Below, piece after piece: positions 22,801 through 30,527 of a stretch of 64,000 bases of DNA. Source of the stretch: Littorina saxatilis (taxonomy: Eukaryota; Mollusca; Gastropoda; Littorinimorpha; Littorinidae). The stretch lies in the NCBI RefSeq assembly GCF_037325665.1, contig NC_090245.1, forward strand, positions 101,186,424 through 101,250,423, read 5' to 3'. A model generated the notes under the pieces. The model was given only the letters and a program-made list of their open reading frames with translations. It was not told where the DNA came from and made no database searches. Position 1 is the stretch's first letter. Each line of letters opens with the position of its first letter. A program made the position numbers and the translations under genes.

Positions 22801-23271
22801 CCACATAAAACATTTGTCATCATCATTCTTTATGTTCAGCACAGCACGTTTTTTGACAAGAGTAGGAGGTAAAGGTATGTAACTTCTACCTCTGATGGGG
22901 GCAAATTTACTTAGCTTCAATTCTATTTTTAAAATTTCACCTTCTGACCATCCGGATCCTTTCATCTTTGCATCCTCTGCAGCTTGCTCAAACCGTTTCA
23001 TCATTTCATCTGCCCAGTTTCCATTCAATTCTGTCATAGAATTAAGTGCTAGTTGTCTGGTTGAAACATGAACTTCTAGCACCTCATCACTGACTGTTTT
23101 GTATTTTATTAAACTGACTATCTGCACTTTTACTGGAGGTTCAATCAACAAATTGTTTGGAATTTGTTCAATGGCGTCTTGCACACTGGACTGCACATTT
23201 TGAGGATCCGTTACTTGTAATTCAACGGTGTCAAATACTGTCGATAAAGATTCTAATACAGAGTCTTCCAT
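19897..23271 (-). CDS. Polinton protein-primed family B DNA polymerase
   Basis: Replicates the element by protein priming. Numbering from the most upstream in-frame Met (23364), the visible motifs are: ExoI VYADFESI (~360); a Zn/HNH-like block with CWIC and RDHDHVSGQFRGA followed by CN (~445-490), resembling endonuclease VII; ExoII HNLRGYDSH; ExoIII-like YLLADVCLLADIF; PolA YLDANNLYGWAM (~746); PolB NNSCFGKTMEN (~896); and PolC YTDTDSF (~988). The Met at 23271 (MEDSVLESL) is preferred because the preceding 31 codons are A/T-rich and hydrophobic, and a TTTTGAGTTATAAAA motif lies just upstream of 23271. The product would be 1124 aa, typical of Polinton polymerases. The frame looks whole. Confidence 0.95.
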   Translation of the reverse strand: MEDSVLESLSTVFDTVELQVTDPQNVQSSVQDAIEQIPNNLLIEPPVKVQIVSLIKYKTVSDEVLEVHVSTRQLALNSMTELNGNWADEMMKRFEQAAEDAKMKGSGWSEGEILKIELKLSKFAPIRGRSYIPLPPTLVKKRAVLNIKNDDDKCFMWCVLARLYSVKKNAERVSNYHAYRNKLNFTGIEFPVSITSIDKFEQQNKPITVNVYTWDEEDELKPVRISKNSPTIGDCDTNHVDMLLMTDGVTYHYTLIRTMSRLMASTSNHHSKQDFCRRCLLRIPSIHAALIHKQHCKSVDDAVVKLTTPPPDSKVYFKNVCKLQKSPYVVYADFESIIVPYEGPLPKDLPKTVTLSNHQVCSYAFIVVSSDGKHSKPQLYRGPNAAKNFLQQMNQVRNDCSKQLNLSDIVMKPEDQEQFNSTTQCWICEQSLTPNPDNPIVRDHDHVSGQFRGAAHSKCNLQLKFDPKTWKLPIFFHNLRGYDSHLIMQAVTDEYKARCIAQSSEKYMAFTLNSLHFYDSAQHLMGTLESLSSSLTAFPITCKYFDSDLVRKGVYPYEYMDSWERFDEDELPPKDAYFSRLKGKGISDKDYEHAKTAWNKLGCNTMGDYHDQYLLADVCLLADIFENYRRTCMKHYNLDPSHYISAPGMSWDAFLRFTGVKIDLLSDLPTLQMIENGLRGGISMASHNYCKANNKYLDDFDPMKPSNYIMYLDANNLYGWAMCQTLPLRNFKIYSGPFSQCVVLTILKAGPDSRKGWILEVDLDYPLSLHDLHNDYPLAAERLKVNPREPPKLVPNLFHKKKYVCHYRLLQFYIRHGLILKAVHRIILFDQEQFMKPYIMKNTELRTKAADASEKDFFKLMNNSCFGKTMENPHKRKDVRLVTRENEAIKLTSKPQYQDFKYFHEQLYGILMKKLVVKLDKPVFIGFTVLELSKLLMLEFLYDYLKPRYPKSRVLYTDTDSFLLDIPADDIYKDLEAESPAVKGKDSFYDTCDYPKESPLHSNVNKKVIGKMKDEMNGKIIKEYVGLRAKMYSVASEKGVVKKAKGVSKQVVKSSISHDNYKEALFQKRVFHHDNPKISSALHQINTTIVNKKSLDANDTKRVYSSPEYSYAIGHWRITRLQIV

Positions 23272-23385
23272 CGCTGTGAGTTTGATTTTATAACTCAAAA
23301 TAAAAATATAAATTAAAAAAATGAAGTTGCAATTCTTTCTCAGAGCTTCCATTTTTGTTAACACTATAAAATCTGAAATAAAAAA

Positions 23386-24348
23386 TCATTTAACATTTGT
23401 ACCACGTGGAACTAATTGTAATTCCTCTTTTACAAAGGCTCTTTGCGGTGCTGGTTCTCTCAAGTAATATATAGGTGGATTTGTCTCTACTACTCTCTTG
23501 ATTTCATGAATGTCAATACTCCAGATTGGATCCGTTGCACGCTTCCTGCTGTCACCCTCAGCTTCACCGGGTGCATATAAATATCTGACTTTCTGATTGA
23601 AAGGTAGTAATGCCACTGGTGTTGTTGACTTTGGAGCAACAGGTATTGTTTTCTGTTTGATTGCATCAACTGGTCTTAACCCTGTAGCTTTAAATACCTC
23701 CAGATTCATTGCTCTAAGTACTGATGGTAATCTTTTGACCCATTCAGTGTTACGCAATTTACTTTCTGTGTCCAAAAATTCCTGATGGTACTGATATGAA
23801 AACAGTTTTTCTGCCAACTGTTTGTTAAAGCTCTCAACAATAGCCTGTGACCTGTGGTTTCCTGGAATACCTCTCTTCACTGTAACATGATGTTTTAACA
23901 GAAGCTGGTTGACAGCTCCTTTAAACTCCTTACCATCATCGCACTGAATCATTCTGGGATACTTTAGTGGTCCACGTCTGTAAATTTCTTGCAGGGCAAC
24001 AGCTGTAGCTATAGCACTTTTCTCTGTCAACGGTTCAGCATCTTTGTATCTTGTTGCAACATCAACTACAGTCAGTGCATACTTATATTTCTTCCTTCTG
24101 ACTGTGTCATGCGGTAAATACAGCAGGTCTATTTGATGAGTGTCATTCGGTTTAATGTTAACAAAGTGTGGTCGTGTAATTTTTCTTGGTGCAGGTAAAT
24201 AGATCTGCCAAACTGCCTGCTTTGACAACCATTTCTTTGCTGTATCTTGAGAAACACCTGCTGCGTCACTGAGCTTGTCAATAGCAGTTCTTCCTTTCCA
24301 GTATCCTTTTGGGGAATAATATATTTTAGATAACAAAGCATCACTCAT
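23386..24348 (-). CDS. Polinton DDE integrase
   Basis: A 320-aa retroviral-type integrase that inserts the element and makes the 6-bp duplication. The catalytic triad is visible as D74 (HQIDLLYLP), D137/138 (MIQCDDGKEF) and E172 (IVESFNKQL), a DD35E-like spacing. The N-terminus carries a helix-turn-helix-like segment (AAGVSQDTAKKWL) rather than an obvious HHCC zinc finger. The C-terminal ~60 residues (DPIWSIDIHEIKRVV...YYLRE) look like the SH3/chromo-like tail of such integrases. It lies directly upstream of the polymerase gene on the same strand. Confidence 0.95.
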   Translation of the reverse strand: MSDALLSKIYYSPKGYWKGRTAIDKLSDAAGVSQDTAKKWLSKQAVWQIYLPAPRKITRPHFVNIKPNDTHQIDLLYLPHDTVRRKKYKYALTVVDVATRYKDAEPLTEKSAIATAVALQEIYRRGPLKYPRMIQCDDGKEFKGAVNQLLLKHHVTVKRGIPGNHRSQAIVESFNKQLAEKLFSYQYHQEFLDTESKLRNTEWVKRLPSVLRAMNLEVFKATGLRPVDAIKQKTIPVAPKSTTPVALLPFNQKVRYLYAPGEAEGDSRKRATDPIWSIDIHEIKRVVETNPPIYYLREPAPQRAFVKEELQLVPRGTNVK

Positions 24349-24369
24349 GGTTTTTTAAATGACAGAATA

Positions 24370-24780
24370 TTAAGATTTGACAGCACGCGCAATAAAGTAA
24401 ACAACAGCCATACCAATAACAATGAAAACAATCTCGCCCACCTTCTGCTCTTCTGAAGGCTGATAAAAGTCACCCAGTTTTGGAGGAGCACTTGTCTTCA
24501 TTTTCTTTCCAGTTACAAGATAGTATTCTTGAATGGCTGCATCAACATTGGCAAAGGTTTTGTTTGCATGTCCTTGCTGCCTGAGTTTATCATTCATAAA
24601 GTCTAACTGCGCAATTCGTTTCTTCTCGTATTCATCCTGTGCTTTCGCCAGTTGTTCCATGGCTTTGTTGTGCCTTTCCCTCTCTTCACCATTTTGCAGT
24701 TTAGAAAACAAATAGTTGCTGCCAGAAAATGCAAGCGCATTTACAATCGCACCTCCCACCATCATAACCAAGCTAGCCAT
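24370..24780 (-). CDS. Polinton conserved small protein, 136 aa, two membrane segments
   Basis: Hydrophobic at both ends (MASLVMMVGGAIVNALAF and VGEIVFIVIGMAVVYFIAR) with a charged helical middle (GEERERHNKAMEQLAKAQDE). I recall close relatives (ALAF.G..FLFSKL...ERERH.KAMEKL) as abundant unnamed proteins in cnidarian genomes, consistent with a conserved Polinton structural or membrane protein. The function is unknown. TAAAATG sits at the start. Confidence 0.8.
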   Translation of the reverse strand: MASLVMMVGGAIVNALAFSGSNYLFSKLQNGEERERHNKAMEQLAKAQDEYEKKRIAQLDFMNDKLRQQGHANKTFANVDAAIQEYYLVTGKKMKTSAPPKLGDFYQPSEEQKVGEIVFIVIGMAVVYFIARAVKS

Positions 24781-24789
24781 TTTATTGTC

Positions 24790-25020
24790 TTACATGTTTA
24801 TATTTTCTGGAATAATTCCTTGCTTCACCAGGAAGTCTTTTGTTGCAAAGGAAGCTGTCACAACACCAATTAGTTTAGCACCGTCTTCGAAGTCTAACTT
24901 TCCCAAGTCGGCTGGTTTCATTCTGAGGAGACTTTTACCCAGCATTGTGTAACCTACACTCAAGCCTCCAATCACTGCAGCGTGATAAACTAGATTAACT
25001 ATTGTCTTTTCAGAACTCAT
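24790..25020 (-). CDS. Polinton conserved small membrane protein, 76 aa
   Basis: One or two hydrophobic segments (VYHAAVIGGLSVGYTMLG; KLIGVVTASFATKDFLV) and a C-terminal KQGIIPENI. Similar short proteins with a 'LP/IP' end occur beside polymerase-type Polinton genes in other animals, from memory. The function is unknown. The intergenic gap to the 136-aa gene is 9 bp. Confidence 0.7.
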   Translation of the reverse strand: MSSEKTIVNLVYHAAVIGGLSVGYTMLGKSLLRMKPADLGKLDFEDGAKLIGVVTASFATKDFLVKQGIIPENINM

Positions 25021-25050
25021 TTTTATGTTATCAAAATTAAAATATTAAAA

Positions 25051-25488
25051 TTATTCCATATGAAATGAATCCACTGCAGGTACTACTGTGGGCTTTGTTA
25101 TTGTTTGTACTGCTTTGTTTGTTGGTTTTGGTGTTTCTGATTTTGGTGTTTCTGATTTTGGTGTTTCTGACACTTTATATTTGCCTTGCCAAAGTTTGTA
25201 AAGCAAGTATCCACCTCCTCCAACAACAGCTGCTACAGCTACTTTTCTGTATGATAGAAATGAAGATTTTAATTCTTGATCAGTTTGTGTGACCTTAGTC
25301 ACTTCAGGAATGTTTGGTGTCTGCTCAACTTCAGACATAATGTTCTGCTTTGCCTTTTGATTTAACTTTTTTTGTCTGTTCCATTCGGCTAGTTTTTTTC
25401 CTGCTTCTACTCTACCAGGTTTCTTTGTCACTGTGTTCACTTCTGGTATTTTCGTCTGCTCCACTGTCTGCTTCAACTGATCCGTCAT
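25051..25488 (-). CDS. Polinton protein, 145 aa, single membrane segment
   Basis: It has a Lys-rich N-terminal half with PGRVEAGKKLAEWNRQKK, a basic motif I recall in Polinton/adintovirus-like proteins. One hydrophobic helix (VAVAAVVGGGGYLLYKLW, about residues 86-103) and a C-terminal run of SETPK repeats follow. Its start overlaps the end of the 175-aa gene by about 77 bp in another frame. The role is unknown, possibly a membrane-linked structural protein. Confidence 0.7.
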   Translation of the reverse strand: MTDQLKQTVEQTKIPEVNTVTKKPGRVEAGKKLAEWNRQKKLNQKAKQNIMSEVEQTPNIPEVTKVTQTDQELKSSFLSYRKVAVAAVVGGGGYLLYKLWQGKYKVSETPKSETPKSETPKPTNKAVQTITKPTVVPAVDSFHME

Positions 25489-25939
25489 CTTTTTTATTCT
25501 GAAAATTAATGTGTTTGAAAGTAATTAATCCAGCAACAAATGGTACTAATAAAGCACCAAATCGATAATACAGGCCACAGGCAAGAGATTCGAGGGACTT
25601 GGAAACAACAGGGTCATGAGTTAGATCATGTGTTAAGTCTTCCTCCGAGTCGAGAGGTGTAAAATGTCCAAAAATCTTTGTGTACAAACCTATAACAGTC
25701 TGTCCAATACTTCTAACCATCTTAGAACCAAGCACTGATTCATACCGTCCATGATACTTTTCTATATCTTCTGAGGAAAGATGTTGTACTTCTTCCACAG
25801 TTAACTGCCGCCCAAGGTAGTGTTTTGTTTTTCCACAAACAGCAAGTGAATACAATCTTTCTTTTTTATCAGGTATAGTCCTACTGTCACAGATTTCAAT
25901 ATCTGTAGAAGTCTGCATCAGCAATTCATCACAGTTCAT
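25412..25939 (-). CDS. Polinton protein, 175 aa, unknown
   Basis: Acidic N-terminal region, then YESVLGSKMVRSIGQTVIGLY, and one hydrophobic segment (LVPFVAGLITF, about residues 131-141). The tail is very acidic and Ser-rich. No enzyme motif is seen. AATAAAATG at the start and a TTCTGCATCAAAA block just upstream match the start motif of the other genes. An 11/12-bp repeat array lies upstream, between this gene and the ATPase gene. Confidence 0.7.
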   Translation of the reverse strand: MNCDELLMQTSTDIEICDSRTIPDKKERLYSLAVCGKTKHYLGRQLTVEEVQHLSSEDIEKYHGRYESVLGSKMVRSIGQTVIGLYTKIFGHFTPLDSEEDLTHDLTHDPVVSKSLESLACGLYYRFGALLVPFVAGLITFKHINFQNKKDDGSVEADSGADENTRSEHSDKETW

Positions 25940-25979
25940 TTTATTTTGATGCAGAATAAAATTAAAATCTAGTAATTAA

Positions 25980-26168
25980 ACTTGAGTAAGAACTTAGGTA
26001 GGAACTTAACAAGAACTTAGGTAGGAACTTGAGTAAGAACTTAGGTAGGAACTTAACAAGAACTTGACAAGAACTTGAGTAAGAACTTAACAAGAACTTG
26101 GGTAAGAACTTGACAAGAACTTGACAAGAACTTGAGTAAGAACTTGACAAGAACTTAGCAAGGATTTC
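25980..26168. repeat. Iteron-like array, ~16 units of 11 or 12 bp, inside the Polinton
   Basis: Units are variants of CTT-RRS-(T)AAGAA: 12-bp forms (cttgagtaagaa, cttaggtaggaa) and 11-bp forms (cttgacaagaa, cttaacaagaa), interspersed. The 11-bp form contains the palindrome CTTGACAAG. The array fills the gap between the ATPase stop and the 175-aa gene. It may be a protein-binding or regulatory array. Confidence 0.9.
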
Positions 26169-26779
26169 TACAAACATACATACTGAACTGGTTGATCAGT
26201 TTTTAAAACCAGTTTCGAGTGCTTAGAAGATTTCAGATTATTCTTTATTCTTTCTCTCTCCTGTTTGTTTTCAATGACATCATTTTCTCGAAGGCACTCT
26301 TCAAAACTGTCACGGTCCTTTGAATAGAACAATGTTATTGTTTTGAGTTGCTCTCTAAAGTCTTTCAGAACTGCATTGTATTTTTGTGTTAATATCCAAA
26401 CTGATATTAATGCATGTCGTCCACTGAATGCAAGCTTTGCTAGTGCACTTTTCTTTCTAACAATGTCACGTTCTGCTGCACAGTCATCAATAATAAACAG
26501 TGTTGGCGTGTTCTGAAAAAGATCGAAATAATGCTCCAAGCAAACATTTAGACGATCAGAAGGATTTACAATAAATATATTTTGATCAGACCATATGAAT
26601 TTTCTCTCCTTGTATGTTCTGTTATGCTTTATGGTTGGACAGAATATGACTATGTGTTCAAAGTGATTTATGTAAACAGTCTGTAATAAATCCAAAACAT
26701 ATCTTGTTTTGCCGCAACCTGTTGCCCCACAAATCAAAGAACAGTGTGGATCTTTTGGAAGAAAATCTAGATACTTCAT
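26168..26779 (-). CDS. Polinton packaging ATPase (A32/FtsK-HerA type)
   Basis: A 203-aa P-loop ATPase, in this family thought to drive genome packaging into capsids. Walker A is SLICGATGCGKTRYVLDLL, close to the N-terminus, and Walker B is TLFIIDDCAAE near residue 100. A sensor-like LAFSGRHALISVWILTQ follows, as in A32-type ATPases. The Met at 26779 (MKYLDFLPKD) is chosen over the frame's first Met at 26800 because TTAAAATG lies at that start and it avoids overlap with the capsid gene. Its neighbour upstream is the major capsid gene, 11 bp away. Confidence 0.93.
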   Translation of the reverse strand: MKYLDFLPKDPHCSLICGATGCGKTRYVLDLLQTVYINHFEHIVIFCPTIKHNRTYKERKFIWSDQNIFIVNPSDRLNVCLEHYFDLFQNTPTLFIIDDCAAERDIVRKKSALAKLAFSGRHALISVWILTQKYNAVLKDFREQLKTITLFYSKDRDSFEECLRENDVIENKQERERIKNNLKSSKHSKLVLKTDQPVQYVCL

Positions 26780-26789
26780 TTTAACACGT

Positions 26790-28073
26790 TCAATAAACAA
26801 TATCCTGTAATCTGCTTTCAGAGATGTTTAACTGCGCATCTGACACAACAAACACGTAGATCTTAACTGATTTACTACTACTCCCTACTTCCTTTTCAAT
26901 TTGTATTGTGATTCCTTCTGATCCGTTTTCAATTCGCCTTCCACTTCCATGCAGTTTGTTGTCGTCAGTTGTTCTGAGATCCAGCCATAACGCATATTTA
27001 TTTGTCAAGAAATCTTCTACGCCAACACCGTGTAAATGTAGATCTTTAGCCACAAGATCAGATGTTGGGTCTTTCAATCTTCCTCCAGTAAAGTACTTTC
27101 TTGCTTCATCATAGTGTTGGTATGGCAGCATGCCAGATGCAAATATTTGGTTTGGCTGCCCTTCAATTGTGCAATATACTCTATTGATTAGTGGATTGTA
27201 AAACTTTTCTATTTGCCTTTCATATGAATCTTTTGGTTCCTCAAACAACATAAGTATTCCCTTCATTGACCTAGCTGGTGTATTCAAGTTAATGTTCCAG
27301 ATTGGATCGGCCTGGCTTTTTGAAAGTGTACTGTGATTCAACACTCTTTCATAATAGATAGGCAGCTTAGAACTGTACTGATTTTCTATAAGTCTAGCCA
27401 GTTCAGGATGGTTTACAACATCAAACTCTAAAGAAATTCCAGACACCTTATACTTTGCTTCCGGGTCTTCTGAAAGCATAACACGATCATAACTATTGAA
27501 AGTCAGGTCGTATGACAGCCTGTCACGCAATGCTCCTTGATAGAAGGGAGGATGTGAATTTATGAGTTCAAAGTCAAGTGGAATACAAAATTTGTTTCCA
27601 AAAGCAACATTGACAGCGTTATCTTTTTTGTTGTCAGCTTTATCTCCGGCTCCTATTCTAACTTTTATCCCATTGTCTGACTGAATCCCTTGAAACACTC
27701 TGTTTTTCTTTTCATTGTCAGTCAACCAATTATCTGCATAAACTAAAAATACATCTGCATTATTCAATGACATCACTTCCCGCCCTTCCAGTTTGACAGT
27801 AATCTTCCTCACAATTGCTCTTCCTACATTATAAGCCAAAGTCCTATTTGCATCTGAGCCAGATTCTAATTCTAATTTGAATGATAGTCTTACAGTGCCT
27901 GGTACAATAACATCGTTCTTACCTAGATTAGGAAACCTAACAGTAAGTATTTCATTCTGATCAATAGTAGAAGGATTATTTGTAACTATAACTGTTTGCC
28001 TTATTCCTTTTACCCCGAGAGGTTCTTTCAGCCTTCTGTAAGGATCAAGAACAGAACCGAACGATTGTGCCAT
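26790..28073 (-). CDS. Polinton major capsid protein (double jelly-roll type)
   Basis: 427 aa, strongly beta-rich. The start SVLDPYRRLKEPLGVKGIRQ, the block NPSTIDQNEILTVRFPNL, PARSMKGILMLFE and KYALWLDLRTTDD match, from memory, abundant unnamed cnidarian and mollusc proteins assigned to Polinton/adinto-type capsids. The assignment as major capsid rests on that memory, its size and its position beside the packaging ATPase; the fold would need structure prediction. The frame looks whole. The start has AATAAAAAAAGATG and shares a ~35-bp intergenic region with the divergent gene at 28109. Confidence 0.82.
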   Translation of the reverse strand: MAQSFGSVLDPYRRLKEPLGVKGIRQTVIVTNNPSTIDQNEILTVRFPNLGKNDVIVPGTVRLSFKLELESGSDANRTLAYNVGRAIVRKITVKLEGREVMSLNNADVFLVYADNWLTDNEKKNRVFQGIQSDNGIKVRIGAGDKADNKKDNAVNVAFGNKFCIPLDFELINSHPPFYQGALRDRLSYDLTFNSYDRVMLSEDPEAKYKVSGISLEFDVVNHPELARLIENQYSSKLPIYYERVLNHSTLSKSQADPIWNINLNTPARSMKGILMLFEEPKDSYERQIEKFYNPLINRVYCTIEGQPNQIFASGMLPYQHYDEARKYFTGGRLKDPTSDLVAKDLHLHGVGVEDFLTNKYALWLDLRTTDDNKLHGSGRRIENGSEGITIQIEKEVGSSSKSVKIYVFVVSDAQLNISESRLQDIVY

Positions 28074-28108
28074 CTTTTTTTATTTTCAAAATAAAAAATA
28101 AGTTACAA

Positions 28109-29311
28109 ATGGCAGAAGGTGGATTTGAAGATTTATTTGAGCCAGCGGACGACATGAGCGAAGCAATCCCTTTGGTTCCCTATCATCATTCACTGCATTA
28201 TGAGGTGGCACGACATGAACTTCTGGAAGGTAAAGTTAGAGATTTCTACAAAAGTTTAGGAGAAGAACCTGATGTTTTAGATCCAAACCAGTTCAAAATG
28301 GAAGCAAATCATTTATATACAACTAACGATAAAGGAGAAAAAGTCCAACTTACATATAAATCTAATCCTGCTAAGTTTCTATCAAAAGTTTCACTAAAAC
28401 AAAAACTTACTGCTAATCGACTTAGGCAATTAGATATTGTGCCTAGCACACGGTCATCATCTTCCCATGTTGTTTCCTTACTTCAACAAGCAGAACTAGG
28501 ACTACCAACTGCTACTCAAATAGAATCTGTTCCATTGCAAGATCTTAATAAACTTGCAGATGAGGCTGATCAACTTATACAAGAGATAGAGACTTCTTTT
28601 TCTGAGGAAACTTCACTGAAGACTCCACATGAACTATTACCTATGAGAGAAATAGAAGCCCTTAATCAATCACTACAAACCATCAGAGGTGAAATAGCAA
28701 ATAATCTGTCAAAACTAGGTCAGCTGGATGAAGATATAAACAAAGAGAAACAAAAACTTGCTGATGCTGATGATTTGAACCTAGAACAAGAAGTAAAAAA
28801 CAGAATTTCTAAGCGTTTAAAAGATTTGCAGGAGGAGAAAGCCATAAGGTTAGAAGTTCTAAGTAACAATAGAGAACAACTGAGAACACAGGTCAGCAGA
28901 ATAAAAAATACAATTCAAAGAATCCTTTACGAAGACACAACTCTTGCTGAAAGAATTAGAACGCTTTTCAGAGAGCAGGGAATCACAATAGCTAGTATAC
29001 TAACTGCGTTAGGATTTGCAATAAGCACATTAGTGTTAACACTCACAGGTGGCACTGTCACACCTCCACCTCCACCTCCACCTTCACCTCCATCTGATCC
29101 GGGATGGGTAAAGAAACAACTCAAACACATTGCAGAACTATTAAAGAAACTAGCAGCAAAAGCTTTGGATGCACTTCCAGGAATCATTGGTTCAATTGTT
29201 AGCTGGCTGTTATCTTTTGCAGGTAAAGTTGTTGGTTTCATGGCTGAACATCTCTGGACTCTAATAGTTTTAATTGCAGGTGTTCTGCTAACGAGAATAA
29301 AGCAAAAGTAA
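28109..29311 (+). CDS. Polinton coiled-coil membrane protein, 400 aa
   Basis: The N-terminal part has GFEDLFEPADD and a globular region. A long coiled coil follows (IEALNQSLQTIRGEIANN through RTQVSRIKNTIQRIL), then a hydrophobic segment (TIASILTALGFAISTLVL), a PPPPPPPSPPS linker, and a final hydrophobic region (WTLIVLIAGVLLTRIK). The Met at 28109 is chosen because an upstream in-frame Met would place the start within the neighbouring gene's start region. A virion membrane, fibre or entry protein is possible; no family was recognised. Confidence 0.75.
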   Translation: MAEGGFEDLFEPADDMSEAIPLVPYHHSLHYEVARHELLEGKVRDFYKSLGEEPDVLDPNQFKMEANHLYTTNDKGEKVQLTYKSNPAKFLSKVSLKQKLTANRLRQLDIVPSTRSSSSHVVSLLQQAELGLPTATQIESVPLQDLNKLADEADQLIQEIETSFSEETSLKTPHELLPMREIEALNQSLQTIRGEIANNLSKLGQLDEDINKEKQKLADADDLNLEQEVKNRISKRLKDLQEEKAIRLEVLSNNREQLRTQVSRIKNTIQRILYEDTTLAERIRTLFREQGITIASILTALGFAISTLVLTLTGGTVTPPPPPPPSPPSDPGWVKKQLKHIAELLKKLAAKALDALPGIIGSIVSWLLSFAGKVVGFMAEHLWTLIVLIAGVLLTRIKQK

Positions 29312-30508
29312 GCCTACACCCACTCCACCAATTACTAGAGCAGTCTTCTGCGATTCATGATCATCACTAATACTAACAGCTTGATCATCCCTAGTGACAG
29401 AATGATCTTCACCTGCAGCCCGATCTTCACTTGTCACGCTTTGTTTCTGTTCATTGTGATATGGCTGTAACATCGTTCTGATTTCTGAATTCAGTTCTTC
29501 ACCCTTTCCAAGCGGCTGGGTGTCACTAGCAATAATGATTTCATTGTTATAATTTGTTATTGTTCCAATCTGCAGCTGGAGATCAGAAGGTAACATGTAA
29601 AGGCCGTTACCAACAGCAAAGTCAACTTTTGATCTTGCATAACGGAGAGAGTCTTGATACCTTTTGATGCTGGAAGGCAGATCAACTGCAGAGTTTATGA
29701 CATCTTCTAAATTTGATAACAACTGTTTCTGTGCACCAAACCCTGTGCTTGTTCTCATTATGTTTGATCGTGTCTGTGCCTGCGAGCCTAGCAAGCACCA
29801 CGCATATGTTCGGATAGATTCATTGATCCTTTCAACACCTGATCCAGTGAAACCTTTGCCGGTGTCTAATATAAAAGTAGTCCATGCATTGTGGTGCTGT
29901 TGTTCTATTGATCCTAACTGTACCTGCACATTTGAAGAAAAAGATGTATGACCTGGCCAGTAATCAAAATTATACCTCCTGTGGACACCCCATAAATATA
30001 GTGTTCCCATGCCATGGTTTTTGTCTTGCTTTTGCCTAAAGTCGGTCTTAAAATCTATATTGAATTCATTGCAGAGACGCTCATACACTTTCATGTTTAT
30101 CCTATTGTTGAATGGGTTCCAGCTCTTTTCATGCGGCATTGGTGCCTGAAGTTCAGACAAGATTCTCCTGCACTGATAGTAAACGTGAAATGTGTACACA
30201 CACTTTGTCAGTAAGTTTGAATTATTCATGTGGTCTGCATAGGACACTCCACATCCTGTGGTTGCACAGAATATTGCAAAGTTTAACTGATTCTGATAGA
30301 ACTGAATTGGGTGAGAGTTCCACATCTTTGGAACACTATCATTTTTGATTGGGGGATTTAGGTAAGAATGGAATGGGTCAGGCACTTTAACGCGAATGGA
30401 TTCTGTTTCTGTTACAGCAAAGTCCAACTCATGGAAAGAAATAGTCTTTGGATTGTAATATGGTCCAGTTTTGTATTTAATGTCTTTGTTGAATTTATAC
30501 TGAATCAT
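29288..30508 (-). CDS. Polinton conserved protein, 406 aa, unknown virion-type
   Basis: It has MIQYKFNKDIKYKTGPYY, then ISFHELDFAVTETESIRV, WNSHPIQFYQNQLNFAIFC and ATTGCGVSYADH. A later block reads VERINESIRTYAWCLLGSQA, and the C-terminus is a single hydrophobic helix (ALVIGGVGVGLLLLYSR). I recall very similar unnamed proteins next to capsid genes in cnidarian genomes, so it is a conserved component of this Polinton lineage. No catalytic signature was recognised. It overlaps the 3' end of the coiled-coil gene by 24 bp, tail to tail. The Met at 30508 is preferred because of the ACAAAAATG context. Confidence 0.75.
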   Translation of the reverse strand: MIQYKFNKDIKYKTGPYYNPKTISFHELDFAVTETESIRVKVPDPFHSYLNPPIKNDSVPKMWNSHPIQFYQNQLNFAIFCATTGCGVSYADHMNNSNLLTKCVYTFHVYYQCRRILSELQAPMPHEKSWNPFNNRINMKVYERLCNEFNIDFKTDFRQKQDKNHGMGTLYLWGVHRRYNFDYWPGHTSFSSNVQVQLGSIEQQHHNAWTTFILDTGKGFTGSGVERINESIRTYAWCLLGSQAQTRSNIMRTSTGFGAQKQLLSNLEDVINSAVDLPSSIKRYQDSLRYARSKVDFAVGNGLYMLPSDLQLQIGTITNYNNEIIIASDTQPLGKGEELNSEIRTMLQPYHNEQKQSVTSEDRAAGEDHSVTRDDQAVSISDDHESQKTALVIGGVGVGLLLLYSR

Positions 30509-30527
30509 TTTTGTTGTTGAATAAAAA
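30509..30527. promoter_or_regulatory. 19-bp bidirectional start region in the Polinton
   Basis: Only ttttgttgttgaataaaaa separates the start codon of the minus-strand 406-aa gene (30506-30508) from that of the plus-strand 214-aa gene (30528). Both promoters must be here or inside the opposite coding sequences. The plus side carries the TTGAATAAAA(AA)TG form of the recurring start motif. Confidence 0.6.

Noticed and set aside
25975-26168. CRISPR-like array
   Set aside because: Units are 11-12 bp with no spacers, in an animal mobile element.
25962-26177. 71-codon Ser/Phe/Leu-rich frame within the Polinton
   Set aside because: It is read through the 11/12-bp array, whose mixed unit lengths do not keep one frame; composition is repeat-driven.
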